DNA of 64,000 bases from Acanthococcus lagerstroemiae (Eukaryota > Arthropoda > Insecta > Hemiptera > Eriococcidae), in contig CM063106.1 in assembly GCA_031841125.1 (NCBI GenBank), forward strand, positions 9,486,001 through 9,550,000, in the 5' to 3' direction. How positions within the stretch are numbered: the first letter of the stretch is position 1; every line of letters starts with the position of its first letter. The notes below the pieces were generated by a model. It did not search any database. It saw only the letters and a program-made list of their open reading frames with translations, and was not told the DNA's origin. Both the position numbers and the translations under genes were made by a program. Below, in pieces: positions 49,290 to 60,624 of the stretch.

Positions 49290-51023
49290 TATGAAACCGG
49301 ATCAAGTTGTTCGTCAATACTTCTTGATTGTACCACAGAACAGCTGTTTTTGTGGTTGAATGCAGCATAGACATAGCACGTGTTGATGTTGAACCCGTTG
49401 CGGTAGGCTACGGCAGTGGACGTACTCTAGCTGTAACCGAAAATTTTCCGAAACCTCATTTTAAATTCCCACAATTTATTTAGGCTGGAATGTCTTTGTA
49501 TGGAACCTTTAGTGCATGTCACAAAGTCAGGTTGAGATATGAATCTACATCAAGCACTCGAGCGTTTTCGAGTTTTTTGAGTGATGACCAGTATCAGGTT
49601 GGTTACGCCGACTCTAACTATCACCGACCAACGAAGTCTAATGAGTCACCAAAGAAAGCTCAGTAAGCCCAAGATGCACGTAAAGTCGGAATTTTGAACT
49701 TTATTTTGTCCACGCATTTGCCCGGAGAAAATTCTAGAAGGGGGCCAGCATATGGTTTGATGGCTCAATCGCCGAGGGCTCAAAGTTTGATCAGTCAGAT
49801 GCTAATGATGACGCACCCATAAAGTTGACACAGGTAGAAAAATGCGATCTGCTTGAGCATAAATCGAGCACGAAGAGCACCTTTCGCATTTGGAGTAATC
49901 CCGCTACTACGGCCTTTTACACCACCGTCTGGATATTTGATGTTTTCTGTCTTCTATTTTTACTGTCCTTGTCCGGATTTTCTGTCGTCAAGGAACTCAG
50001 ATATTTTTACAAACAGGAGCAAGATACGATAGACAGTCATTTTATTGCCTACCTATTGCCGAAGCACTTTATTTTGAAAAGGGCCCCTATTTTTTTTTAA
50101 ATTTTGTTTCTAGCCTTGCAACGTATCCTATCTTCTATTTTTCGGATTTATGCTGGACAGATATGGAAAGCGGATCGCGATGCGGTTGAACTTTGGCTTC
50201 AGCTTAACGGTTTCTCAGAATATTTCATCCGCTTTGCTTTCGCTGTTTGTTCTTATCAAGCGCTTCGCTTGCCATTTTGTTTATTTTTTCTCAAGAAGTC
50301 GGCAGTTGTACTTCACATTATAGTCAGTTCAATATGAAATCGACCGTAGAATTCATAAATCACATTATTTTGTCTTCTTCTTTTTTAATCATGAGTGAAG
50401 TTCTACTGCCCTACAATATTGTTAAACTGAAATTCAGCTAACCTATCAGCTCATTCTCGACAACGGTGTATCATTTGATACATTATTTAATTATTTGATT
50501 ATTTCATAGTTTGACGGTATGAAGGTGTTACTGATACGAAATAATATAAAGACAATAATTCTTACTTTCATTGATATACATAGTGAGATAGTAGGTAACT
50601 AGTAAGAGATACATGACTGCAAATTGGAACTGCGGAACAATAGAAAATCTTAATGTAGTTAAATATTAGATGTAGGCTGATGCTGGAGCATGAATAATGG
50701 GAAAATATGCTTAGTTTATGCTCAAGGGCTCGGGCATGAATTCATCGAGCATACTTACTCGATTTTCTCATCTGTGAACAGATGTGGTAGTGCTCGAATA
50801 TCAACAATCAATTAATCCAGGGCCGGCAACTTCTATATGTAGTGTGTGTAGCGATGAATGCCATACATGGGAAATTTCGTGTGTAGCAAAGTTACATATA
50901 ATAACACTGAAAAAATTATTATTATTATTATTTTTTTTTTCTTTCGCCGCACATGGGATTATGAAAAGTTTGCTGACCCTGAATTAATCGATAAGTTTTA
51001 TCATCAATGAGTTGAATCGTAAC
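49290..51023. other. Non-coding stretch with unrecognised ORFs
   Basis: Normal texture resumes. The + frames 49825-50100 (91 codons, with a hydrophobic stretch near residues 35-55) and 50104-50337 (77 codons) follow each other. The second is preceded by an acceptor-like TTTTGTTTCTAG near 50103-50114. No domain and no good donor was found. CAGGGCCGGCAAC at about 50818 resembles a hAT end without a partner. Confidence 0.35.
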
Positions 51024-51215
51024 CAGAGGCGCAGCCAGAACTTTTCATGGTGGGGGCTAGAATTTAGAAAAATCGTCTCCCTCCTTAAATTTTGATGCTC
51101 TTACTTTGTGATCTTGCTGAATATTCTCTAAATATTATTAGGTAGTGAGTGTGGGGGGGGGGAGGTGGAAGAAGAAAACAAAAAACTAACAAAAAAGGAA
51201 TTTTGTTTCGATTCA
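51024..51215 (+). repeat. hAT-like dispersed repeat end
   Basis: It starts CAGAGGCGCAGCCAGAAC and is followed by TGGTGGGGGCTAG, then a G run and GAGGTGGAAGAAG. This is similar in style to the repeats at 11629-11922 and 12830-13155. No matching right end or TSD was found. Confidence 0.45.
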
Positions 51216-51785
51216 AGTAAACGAGGAATTTTACTTCAGTTCAAATAAAGTTGTGTTATCGCTTCAGAAAACGCACATTAATGTGATCTTACTCCTCATT
51301 ACAATGTTTATACAATGCAAAGATATTATCTCCACACTCCACTTCTGGTCACACAACGCGTGAAATATTTGTGAACCGTTCAAATGCAAGAAAGATAATC
51401 TTTCATTTCGAAAACAAAACGTGATCTGCCAATTATTTATTCACATTTTTCGTTAATTCCGCTACACGATTATAATAGAAGTTCAAATTTGGGGTTGAAG
51501 GCATGTTGACGGTTTTGGATGATTCCTCGTTTCTGATAACAAAAAGACGAAGAAATAGTCAAACGTGAAACAAGATATTTGTGAAAGACCTGAAATAGAA
51601 TACCAAAATTACCACTTACTTAATACTGCTAGTATATTTATGAGACATAACTCACATCGCATTATTCCTCGGAAAATTTCCTGATAAGAGTACCACAGAA
51701 TGTTGCATGTACTTGGTTCAATTTAAATACATTATACGCCAATTCAACTGAGAACCCATTTCATACAAATAAACAATACACTTAC
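51216..51785. other. Non-coding spacer
   Basis: Nothing recognised. It would be intron if the adjacent minus-strand exon candidate is real. Confidence 0.35.
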
Positions 51786-52335
51786 TTCTTCTAAATCCAG
51801 TTAATGTCTTCACTTTCTTTGAGGAAATAGTTCCTTTTGTAGAAAAGTATGGATCGCACGTAAGCGTAACGGAGAGGATACATTCATAATAGTAAACCGA
51901 CTTATTGATTGATGGCAGGTTGACGGGGAACAGTGGCGGAACTACGATTTTTTTTCGGGTGGGCACGGAAGGGCCGGATTGTTAAGGACGGGGATTTTTT
52001 TAATAAAACGCCGGCTTGGATGAAACTATGTACTTGTTATAAAAATTTGTATATGTATGTACTTACATAATATTAACACATTAATATAAAAGAATACGAC
52101 TATTTTTATGATGAAGAGCAAAATTCTCTACAACATTATCTAAATTTAAACTTTTGGCAAATCGATTATAAGTATTTTATTTTTGAATTTTTTTCGTCTA
52201 TTGTAAGTGAGTTATTTTTCGTTAAAAAATTTCAGATCGTTCAAAAAAAAATGGGCGGGCCAAAAAAATGTTTGGAAGGGCCTGGCCTACCCAGGCCCGC
52301 CCTTGGTTCCGCCACTGACGGGGAAGGCAACTGAG
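51786..52335 (-). pseudogene. Candidate exon split by a hAT insertion
   Basis: On the minus strand an acceptor-like TTCAGTTTTAG precedes 52335, and a donor (AGAAGAA|GTAAGT) follows 51786. If the 387-bp hAT element and one TSD copy are discounted, the 155 bases left are open in one frame. That frame enters in phase 2 and leaves in phase 1. The residues include NLPSINKSVYYYECILSV, with two Cys about 11 residues apart. No family is recognised. As it stands the insertion breaks the exon, so this would be a pseudogene, or the exon call may simply be wrong. Confidence 0.3.
51931..52317. mobile_element. hAT-type MITE with perfect 8-bp TSD
   Basis: The left end CAGTGGCGGAAC and its inverse GTTCCGCCACTG at the right end bound 387 bp. 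ACGGGGAA flanks both sides (51923-51930 and 52318-52325). CAGTGGCGG-type ends and an 8-bp TSD are classic hAT. The interior is A/T-rich with G/C-rich sub-ends (CGGGTGGGC, GCCCGCCC) and no transposase. Confidence 0.9.
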
Positions 52336-52406
52336 CTAAAACTGAACTATGAGTTGTAAACAATTCAGTCATGTTTAGAGAAATTATGAGGATGAAAATT
52401 TAATAT

Positions 52407-52441
52407 GGTGTTTGCTTGCAGCGCTCCGCGCGGCAAACACC
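52407..52441. repeat. GC-rich short hairpin
   Basis: Perfect 9-bp arms GGTGTTTGC and GCAAACACC flank a CpG-rich loop containing GCGCTCCGCGC. Such hairpins occur near Helitron 3' ends, but no CTRR end or partner 5' TC end is identified, so it is left unassigned. Confidence 0.6.
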
Positions 52442-52760
52442 CTAAAAATAACAACTATTTTCATTTATGTGCCACAGCTCTAGATCAGCTGGTTTTTTTC
52501 ATGATGCTCCAAAGTAACGCTCAAAAAGTAACTGGGTATACTTGAACGAAAACCGTAATGCTCCCCCCGACACGAATTCAGGTTTTTTTCCCCGTTTATG
52601 TGCCAAAACAAAGGCATGAAAATGTTTTAAAAAAACTTGAGCAGGGGTGAACTTCCTATTTTCATGAGCTGTAAATTTGTACGAACCTCTGACGCAACGT
52701 ATCTGCATGAGGCCACTGGTATCAATTTTTTTTCCGTTTCAAAATTGATTTCGAAAAACT

Positions 52761-52815
52761 TGAAGAATGGAGGGGGGCCGTAGCCCCTTAGCCCCTCCTT
52801 GGTTGCACCCTTGAT
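52761..52815 (-). repeat. Possible transposon terminal fragment
   Basis: The minus strand reads AAGGGTGCAACCAAGGAGGG, then GCTAAGGGGCTACGGCCCC. This G-rich, CA-start style resembles hAT ends. No partner found. Confidence 0.35.
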
Positions 52816-53174
52816 CGTAACCCTTTTGATTTCTGTATATAAGTACCAATATTCTGCCAGATATTGAATGTTGCCCTATCGCAGACGAAGTCCGCCGTCT
52901 TCTAGGTGATTGATCTTTTGATGAGTTAATCAGCTCGATGAAAGGAGCGCATTCAACTTGATTCATGCTACCTATATCTACCTGTATATTATACTTGGCC
53001 AGCGTTAAATTCAAGCGTTTGCTAGCACGGCGTTTTACCATGGTAGTCTATAACATTTCTTGCTCTGTATCTCTCGTTTTTCTGTTCATATTATTTAAAT
53101 TTTCCGATTCGAGACCCGCATCTCGGGTAATTCGATGCGTGTCCGCATTTACCAGCTAAGGATAATACTTAAAC

Positions 53175-53199
53175 AAAAAAAAAAAAAAAAAAAAAAAAA
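53175..53199 (+). repeat. Poly-A run of 25
   Basis: An uninterrupted A run after ACTTAAAC. It could be the tail of a retroposed copy, but no AATAAA signal or TSD is visible. Confidence 0.9.
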
Positions 53200-54173
53200 G
53201 TACAGAACAGAATGACAACAATAGTCCATGAGTTGCTGCGGGATATGTGTTAGCATCAGAGACTACTTGATTATCATGCGATTATCATATGGCTGTTATT
53301 CAAGACGACTATCGCGGGACACGAAAGCACGTTTCCTGGTGCCACGACAGGAGGAAAAAAACTAGTGTGGCTGCGTGTACTTGCTACCGCACGCTTTTCT
53401 TTTTTTCTTTCTATCATTTTCTTTTTCTTTCTTTTTGAAACAAGGGAGCTGGAAACAGAGAAAATTAGCGGAAACCATTTGACACGTTTTCGGAGCTCTC
53501 CTAACAAGTCGTCATGTGTGATACTCGAGCTAGATAAGAAGAGGGTGATTAAGTAGGCGAATGAGGAAGCAGAGGTGAAGTACGATTTGCTAGAGATGCG
53601 TAGAGAAGGCAGGTAAGTATCTGTAATTCGATTTCGAAATAAGTTTACAGTGATGATGATGAGGAGGTAAAGGCTAATGATGATGATATGCACTCACGCA
53701 GCAGCTAGGTATTTCAGCTGACTACTAAACTGATGAGTATCTTCGTGATTTCGATCATAGGTATAGCCTTTAGGTTACAGATGATTGGATGAATCAAAAT
53801 AGGCCATACCTAAATAAATATATTAAGACCTCGGTTTCTCCTGGGTTGCAAAACTCATCTGTTGTGAGCTTCTAATGCAATGATTTGGTTTTGTGGGATG
53901 ATGACGGCTTGCTTCTAATTTTTGAATGAGAATGGTAACGTTCAAACATGGCGTCGATATATTCTGAAATAGCAGAATTCTTATCAAAGGCGATTTTCAA
54001 AGGAAGCAGACAAAAACTGAGGGAAATTTCATTCCGGTATTTACCAGTTAAAGTTTAATGCATATTAGGTATACTTTGATACCTCCAGTTGTGAATTTCG
54101 AACTACCCGTTATTCTAGGTTTGTGGTTGGTACTTAATTGTTTTTGACTGGCGTTAAAACCAGTGAGTGTTTG

Positions 54174-54567
54174 CAAGGTGTCTACAGGTTTGGAAAATTT
54201 GGAAAGTTTGGAAAAAGTCAGGAATTTGAAAAGTAGGTCAGGAAGTTTGGAAATAGTCAGGAAATTGAACAATATTTTTAAGAAGTTTGGAATTTTTCAT
54301 CTCCTTGGTAAAGTTTTACAGAATGAAATACTTGAAGAAATATAATTCATAACTTAGTTCATCGCTTTGTTTGTTTTTATGTATATCTGTGAACACCTTC
54401 CTAATGCTTTCACCCAAAAGTCAACTTAAAATTTCAGTTCATTTTAACCATAGCGTCTAGTAGTATAAACATAAATATATACTGTCTATACTGTAAAGGT
54501 AGGAAGAGAAAGAAAAAGTTTGGAAAAAGTCAGGAATTTATATTTTTCCATTCTTGTAGACACCTTG
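54174..54567. mobile_element. TIR element with 5-bp TSD and TTTGGAAA/GTCAGGAA repeats
   Basis: The left end CAAGGTGTCTACAGG and the inverted right end (reverse complement CAAGGTGTCTACAAG) bound 394 bp. GTTTG lies directly outside each end (54169-54173 and 54568-54572), indicating a 5-bp TSD. The sub-ends are dense in GTTTGGAAA and GTCAGGAA words. There is no transposase frame. The 5-bp TSD does not fit hAT or Tc1/mariner; the superfamily is open. Confidence 0.75.
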
Positions 54568-55243
54568 GTTTGGCGTCTCAGTTTTTAAATTTTGTAATTA
54601 TAATGAAAAGCGGGCATCATTGTTCACCGAGTTATCAGAAATCAACTGGTTTTCCTGATGTGTTCAACCTGGCGCTTGAATTGTGATAACATCGATAACC
54701 ATGCAATCATTTTCAACGCATCTTATCTCCGGCGTCAATCCCAGACTCAATTGTTTAATCTATGAAAATAATAAAATAACAACCACGTACTTATCCTTGA
54801 CACATCCAAACAAAAAAGTATGAAATAGTGGATTTTATTTATACACGGGGCCCTCAAGATTTATTTGCCTAGGGCTCTTATAAAGCTTAGGACGATCCTT
54901 CTATCGAGTGATATGATACCGTTTGGTGTATCCTGATACAAATTATCGGACCCTAAGGTATTAGTTAGTGTATAGGTATATTATTCTAGTGAATTACGCA
55001 TTTTCTTTCCTATACCGGCTAGAGCTACATAAGATTCAAAGGACCCTACACTTACCGACGTACATATAACTTCTTTACACCAATAACTTGGGACGTCGAT
55101 TGATCCGTAACGAGAAAGAGGTGAATGACGTTGCCCCTCTCGAGAAAAAGTTTGCCCCTAGGGAAACCGAGAATCTTTGTTACTTCAACTAGCTTCCTCA
55201 AAAATGTTCCTAAATGTCCTTTGCTCTTTTCCTCTCGACTCAG
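54568..55243. other. Non-coding stretch preceding an exon candidate
   Basis: Nothing recognised until a strong polypyrimidine tract at about 55218-55240. It is probably intron if the exon is real. Confidence 0.4.
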
Positions 55244-55311
55244 GAGATCGGTTGTGGATCTGGGTGCAAATATTAACTTCCATGCAGTGGTGTGCATTCC
55301 AGGAAAGCAAG
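55244..55311 (+). CDS. Candidate internal coding exon (68 nt)
   Basis: The acceptor is strong: a pyrimidine-rich tract ending CTCTCGACTCAG at 55243. The donor is strong too, GCAAG|GTAAGC at 55311/55312. One frame reads RSVVDLGANINFHAVVCIPG and then Lys-Gln, entering in phase 2 and leaving in phase 1. A second frame is also open (phase 1 to phase 0), and the third has a stop. The phase-1 exit matches the phase-1 entry of the 60282-60380 exon about 5 kb downstream, so both could belong to one + strand gene. No protein family is recognised, and the splice motifs alone could occur by chance. Confidence 0.45.
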
Positions 55312-55964
55312 GTAAGCGTTGAAATTCTCGAAAAAATAAGTTTTCATGTACAATATCAACTTCAACTTGTAACAAATAAAAGATTATGAAACATTGGGCA
55401 AAACAGTGACTGTATTGACGCTTACGACACGTACGCTTAAGTATATAATAACGTTGATAAGAAATTCAATGGAAAGTCATAAAACATCAGGGCGCCACCA
55501 CGCTGCTAGGTCCGAGGCATTCGGCAATCCTCCTACATGTATATTTATATAGGCGAGGGAGGTGTGCGTCGGATCTAATTCTTCTTTTCCATACTGCACG
55601 ACGCTACACGACTTACGCTCCCACAAAAATACACTAACATATTCAACGCGACAAAACCTGTGCGTTTGGTTGCATTCTGGAAGCGCCTTGAGTCAGGCTT
55701 GGCTCGGCTTGGCTACATATGAACGTCCAAGTTGACAGTGGAACGTGATTATGTTCTACTAGTCAACTCATTATGTTTGAATGCTCCGCCCCCCCCCCAC
55801 ACACACACACAAAATGTGTATTCAATATCTTATTGAAAAATCAGTTTTGCGACTTACTCTTAATGAACAATTAGAAATTATTAATGGTGCGAAGCCTAAA
55901 CCAGAATTACCATTTTGAAAAACTGAACAAAAGAGAGGTGGTTCGAGTTTTACTAGACATTGCC
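55312..55964. other. Non-coding stretch (putative intron)
   Basis: It contains a C run and AC repeat at 55789-55810 and no gene. The + frame 55884-56081 runs into the hAT element. Confidence 0.4.
55789..55810. repeat. C(10)(AC)6 simple repeat
   Basis: Ten C followed by six AC units. Confidence 0.95.
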
Positions 55965-56550
55965 CAGAGGTGGGCGTTGCTCTTCAAGAACAAGTTGATC
56001 ACTTGCTCTTGTTCACTATTTCGTGAACTTAGTTCTGAACTAGTTCATCTCCCTAAAAAAAAAAAAAAGAACAAGAACTAGTTCACGATTTTTGGACCTG
56101 ATCAACTTGTTCATTCTTTGTTCATCTATTTTTTCGTAATTTTGGCTTTTTCTTGTATATTTCCACTTTCCAGACTTTAGTTTCAACTTTCATAATGGTT
56201 TCAGAGTTACAATTACAAATTATAACATTATTGAATTTTTATTTGATGTTTAAATTTTATCAACAACAATCTCATAGGATTTCAATGGGCATTAAAAAAA
56301 TTGTTCGAGCAACAGCCTAGTTTTCAGTTATAGGCTATTACCCAAAGAACATTTTTGCTCGCAATTTGTTTGTACAAAAACCCTATTTTTAAATGAGCAA
56401 GACCATGAGCAAAAGTTCTTTTTAATGAACAAACGATGAACTAGATCAGTTGGAAGACTATGTGAACAAGAGCAAGAACTAGTTCACTAAAAATGGAAAA
56501 GAACAAGAGCAAGAGCAAGTTCATTAAATAGAGAACAACGCCCATCTCTG
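55965..56550. mobile_element. hAT-type non-autonomous element with 8-bp TSD
   Basis: The left end CAGAGGTGGGCGTTGCTCTT and the inverted right end (reverse complement CAGAGATGGGCGTTGTTCTC) bound 586 bp. The flanks ACATTGCC (55957-55964) and ACATTGCT (56551-56558) agree at seven of eight bases. Both sub-ends carry many GAACAAG, GTTCAC and AACTAGTTCA words in both orientations, the typical hAT subterminal pattern. There is no transposase frame. Confidence 0.9.
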
Positions 56551-56639
56551 ACATTGCTATATGTCGCAATATGAACACATTTTGTAGTTAACCAGTTGTG
56601 AAGATGGTGGAAAATTGTTTTTTCGGCCATGTTTATTTA

Positions 56640-56880
56640 GGGACGCACCGAGGGGGCCCATAAGAATTTTTCACTCAACAGTTGGGAAAATTTACAACTT
56701 CAATCAGGCGGAATTGGGAAAATCCAACAAGTCAACAGGTTTTTTTTTTGCTTTGATACTTGGGAATTGAGTTGCGAAGTTGAAGAAATCCAAGTCAAAC
56801 TTTTTTTTTTGGCTTTGATACTTCGTAATTTTGAGTTGAGTCAGTTGGGACTTTCACAATTTTTGTCCCCCCCCCCCCAT
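56640..56880 (+). repeat. Dispersed repeat, copy 1
   Basis: It shares GTTGGGAAAATT, GAAATCCAA, TCCAACAAGTCAA and AGTTGGGACTTTCACAATTT, in the same order, with 60625-60830. It contains an internal near-duplicate (AAATCCAA...TTTTTGCTTTGATACTT twice) and ends in a C run. Confidence 0.65.
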
Positions 56881-57362
56881 CAGTGCCGTTTTGTAGTATA
56901 GCATGTTTCATACTTTTATTCTGATTTTTACTTCACCTCTACGCTTATCGCTTACCTCCTAGGAAAAATCACCGCACGCCACTACTTCCATGAGAATGCA
57001 GTGTAATGGTTTTCTTATTGGCAGATCTAAGATCTCCAGAGAGCGCTGTAAATCGTTAAAATAGACCTACAGTTTCATAACTACAACCGTAACAAATACT
57101 GAAAATACAACACGAATACAATTACGGTTATCACAAAACTATGGACTGTTTTTAGTTCATCGGAAGGTCCGCCAGGAGTGATTCTTGTCTTGGATTCACG
57201 TATTATTGAGCACGGTCTACGTTCTAGTTCAAGTAGGTCCAGTTTGTAGAAAGCAGAGAAACTGTGGAACATATCAGTATGATACTTATCAAGATACCTT
57301 TGAATGTCCGATCATATGTAGGTATCGTCAATGACCACACCGCAGCGGTATCTCCATTGAAT
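56881..57362. other. Non-coding spacer
   Basis: Nothing recognised; a minus frame at 57081-57272 is unremarkable. Confidence 0.4.
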
Positions 57363-57449
57363 ATATATCGTCGGCTTCGTGGCAGAACTTACCAAGTCCT
57401 ACGTTTTTCATAAGACTTGGTGAGTTTTGCCACGAAGCCGACGATATAT
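57363..57449 (+). ncRNA. Near-perfect hairpin, candidate small-RNA precursor
   Basis: The arms 57363-57400 and 57412-57449 are 38 bases each, separated by an 11-base loop. As DNA they differ at three places. Read as a + strand RNA, the two internal differences are G-U pairs (57385 with 57427, and 57390 with 57422). The third, beside the loop, is an open C/A. As a minus RNA the internal two would be unpaired. Size and loop fit a miRNA-type or hairpin-siRNA precursor. I do not recognise a known miRNA in either arm. The alternative is a short foldback element, but no TSD is seen. There is no evidence of expression. Confidence 0.45.
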
Positions 57450-60281
57450 CAAGAAATAATGCCGTCAGGACAAGAAAATGCAAGTTAAGACTCTTTGAGC
57501 TCGTCGTTTAAGAAATAACTCATTCCTTGTCTTGGCATTCGAGAAATAAGTACAGATGTCTTTTTTACTTATCAACAACTCCTGTCTTATTCTTGTTGCT
57601 GTTGATCAAGAAATGGGCGTGTCTTTAGATTCTCTTGAATTTTTCAAGAATTGGAGGTTTCCGAAAGTACGATCTAAGGGCTTAGATGCTGATGAATGTT
57701 TTTTACTTTTTTTTTTCTGGAATTCCAACTAGAAACAGAAACTGCACATATTTTCCGTCTCGGGGTGTGCGTATACAAAGCTAATCATGAACGTGTCTCA
57801 CCGGTAGTAGGTATGTGGAAACAGAATTGTCGAGATATTTCAAGACGAGACAAGAACTGTTGGAAGACTACCTAACGTTCGGTACAGGAAGTAACGTACA
57901 ACTTTCAGACATGGAGTAAAAGCGAACGGTTGAAGAAATTTTTGAAGTACGCCTCTTCAATACTTTTCGAGCATATGAAATTAATAATTCTAAGAATTCA
58001 TGATACATGGCTAAATTGGCTTATTTCCCGGAGAATGCTAAAACTTTAATAAATGAACTTCGATCGCTAAGCAAAAGCTGATCTCCTCTTGATCGACTAT
58101 GAAAGCTCGTGTACGCTTTAGATTAAGCGCATTTCAATAATTTCAAGTCTATACGTTGAGCTATCACACGCCTAAAAAGTGAGTCATTACTTCGTTTCTT
58201 CATCAAAGTGCCCCTCTGACATCAAGTGATATCTTCCTAATGCAAATATGTCATCGTTAATGTATGTGTTATTACCGTAGGTGATATCTTTTTACGGTTT
58301 CCTTTTTTTTTTTTGTGCTAACTGGGAGCCAGTCGGTGTGAGATTTACATGCATGACACATACTGAATTTGAGGAAATTGTAGATTGGCACGCTGTAATT
58401 TAATATGTGAAAATAGAATTGTATTCTGTGTGACAGTATTTCACGTTCACTTCTGTGTCTGCGTGTAAATATGGAGGGTGAATCATCAACTTGTCCCACC
58501 TCCAATACGACTTCTTATGGAAAACAAAAGTGAGGGGGAACACATCCGTGATTCATTCTGATGGTGAAATCGTTGTTTTGTCCTGATTTTGTAACGAGTT
58601 GGTTATCTACTTCTGTTGTAACGTGTGTACATCTGTAGGTATACTTGCTGGTGTGTTCGCCATATTAGATGTACCACTGGGAACTGAGCGGATGGTCAAA
58701 TTTTGCGTAATCTAGAACAGCTGCGCGCCATCTTAAATGAGCACGTGAATGTCCTACCATTCTCGTTCCCTCTAGTCATTGACCAGCGAACATCCATTCA
58801 GCCACTGGACAGAAATGTCCGAAAACCGGCACCTCCAGGTTGGAATTCGGCGGCGGGGCATCCAGCCACCACCTGTTGAAAATATTCTAATCCAGTTTTC
58901 AAACAGTATATAGGTATAAATTTTCGGTAACGTTTTCTGGCCGCGAGTTTCATCATTCTTTTCTCGCTTCGCACCACTGGAAAGAGATCCACACGTACAC
59001 GTATAGATCCAAATGACCTTACAACTGTTTCTACCTTCCTACTCCATTCTTTTTTCTTCTTCGATATTAGAATGCGCTCCAGCTATTATTCGCCGTGTCC
59101 CTTTTTTCTTCCACTCTTCGTTGCGCCCATCCCATAGTCTTCTTTATACTCGTTGTTTAACAGCGTGATACTGCTCGAAAGTGTGCAACATACACGTATG
59201 TGTCTATGTGTAAGGTGGTACCTGAAGTCGGTGAGGGGTTCCAGGAGTTTCTTTTCGGTATCTCTTTCATCCGCTCTCTTTTTCTCTCCTACTTCGGCTG
59301 TATAAAATACTATAGTTATAAAAATACATGAAACGGCGAGAGAACCGAAAATACTTGAGTGGTTCGCAGCCAGGCCACGATGTATACCCGGTCGGTGCCA
59401 GTGGCCAGCAGCGTTTAAATGTGAAATGGCTCAGCGAAAATCGTGTACCTAACTTGTGTATCGAGGAAGTTATCCGTGGTATCCTCGACGAGGGCACAGG
59501 AGATCGCAGATCGTATGTAGGAGATCGCGGCCGCTCGGCAATCCCGCGACTCGGACCGGGCTCGACCGAGACCGCGCGTCACGAATTGGAACCACTGATT
59601 GCGAGTTCTTATATACTTGTAGTCGGAGTGAGACAAGTATAACCGGCCCCAGGCGATCTATTCTCCTTAATCGCGTCAATAAGAAGAAAATAATGACTTC
59701 ATCTGGAACTTCTCCGCTATTGTGCTGCTTTTAAACAGGTTCAGTGTTTCTTCCTTGCACTCCCCTCCGAATACTTTCTTCGGTAAAACCTCCCTAACGT
59801 ATCTATTAAAGGCGAAGAGGCTGCACCGTGCATGATTCCCGTTGCTAATTCACCGAGACGTATAATTCATTTCAAATTGAGAGGATACGCGAAGGGGAGG
59901 GGGGGGGACGCAACGCGCACAGCCGAAGAAACAAAAGGATTAAACCAGTTACTATTATTTGTAAACATGTTACCCGAATCACCGCATGTGTTTCGTAATG
60001 TCGGCTATTAAATATTATAATTTTTAGATAAAGATGAACTTATACGAATTGTTCGAAAATGCGGAATAGTCCACTTTATGAACGGGTCGGTTAATCGTAT
60101 TAATCCGATAAATCATTCCCGATTGCCGCATACTTGGCTCTTTTTGCTTCTGGTCGTGGTTTCTGGTCTCACTTAATCTCTTTTCTTTTCTTTTTTTTTC
60201 TTTCTTCCCCCCCCCCCAAGATGTATGCGTTACTTGATACAATCGCGCTTATTGGAATTGGCTGTATTGTTTCTGTTTCAG
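57450..60281. other. Gene-free stretch, CpG-rich 59.0-60.1 kb
   Basis: From 57450 to 57650 AAGAAAT and TCAAGAA words recur. From 59000 to 60100 CpG is high, including GCGGCCGC at about 59528. A + frame at 59328-59642 (104 codons) is open, and minus frames overlap it; no domain recognised. Homeodomain-type words (GGTTAATCGTATTAATCCGA near 60089) suggest regulatory DNA. Confidence 0.3.
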
Positions 60282-60380
60282 GATTACCCTTTCCTGGTGA
60301 TTACTTACCACCGCGTTCACTATCAGAGTTACCACCGTCTTCGTCCATCGGTAGCTCGGAGTTGCTGTTCTCTTTCGATG
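60282..60380 (+). CDS. Candidate internal coding exon (99 nt), Pro/Ser-rich
   Basis: The acceptor is textbook (TTGTTTCTGTTTCAG ending 60281) and the donor good (GATG|GTACGT at 60380/60381). The exon is phase 1 at both ends. It is open in the frame continuous with the acceptor codon and reads LPFPGDYLPPRSLSELPPSS before ending in SSELLFSFDG. The Pro/Ser-rich, CpG-using codons differ from the AT-rich surroundings. Phase matches the 55244-55311 exon. The peptide looks like a linker or cytoplasmic-tail segment, and I cannot name the gene. The remaining exons are not visible here with confidence. Confidence 0.55.
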
Positions 60381-60624
60381 GTACGTGATTTTCTTTATGT
60401 ATAATACGCATAGTAGCTTCGTTAATGATGGAGGTTGTAAGCGAAACAAATGAGTTTCACCAGTTCAAGTTGCTATCCTGAGTTGATTGGAAGGATGCAG
60501 AACTGATGCCTGGGTTTTCTACTTGTGGGAATTTCCTGAAGGCTGCCTTGAAGCTGGAAAATGCATATTGTATAAGGAACAGTATATACCAGTCAGCTCA
60601 GTGAACACTATACTATATTCCAGG
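60381..60624. other. Non-coding spacer downstream of the exon candidate
   Basis: Probably intron; nothing recognised. Confidence 0.4.

Larger units (their letters stand above)
52336..54173. other. Non-coding stretch with small repeats
   Basis: It contains the GC-rich hairpin at 52407-52441, a short repeat at 52761-52815, a poly-A run at 53175-53199 and Arg/Lys- or Ser-rich shadow frames near 53274-53693. No gene recognised. Confidence 0.4.
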
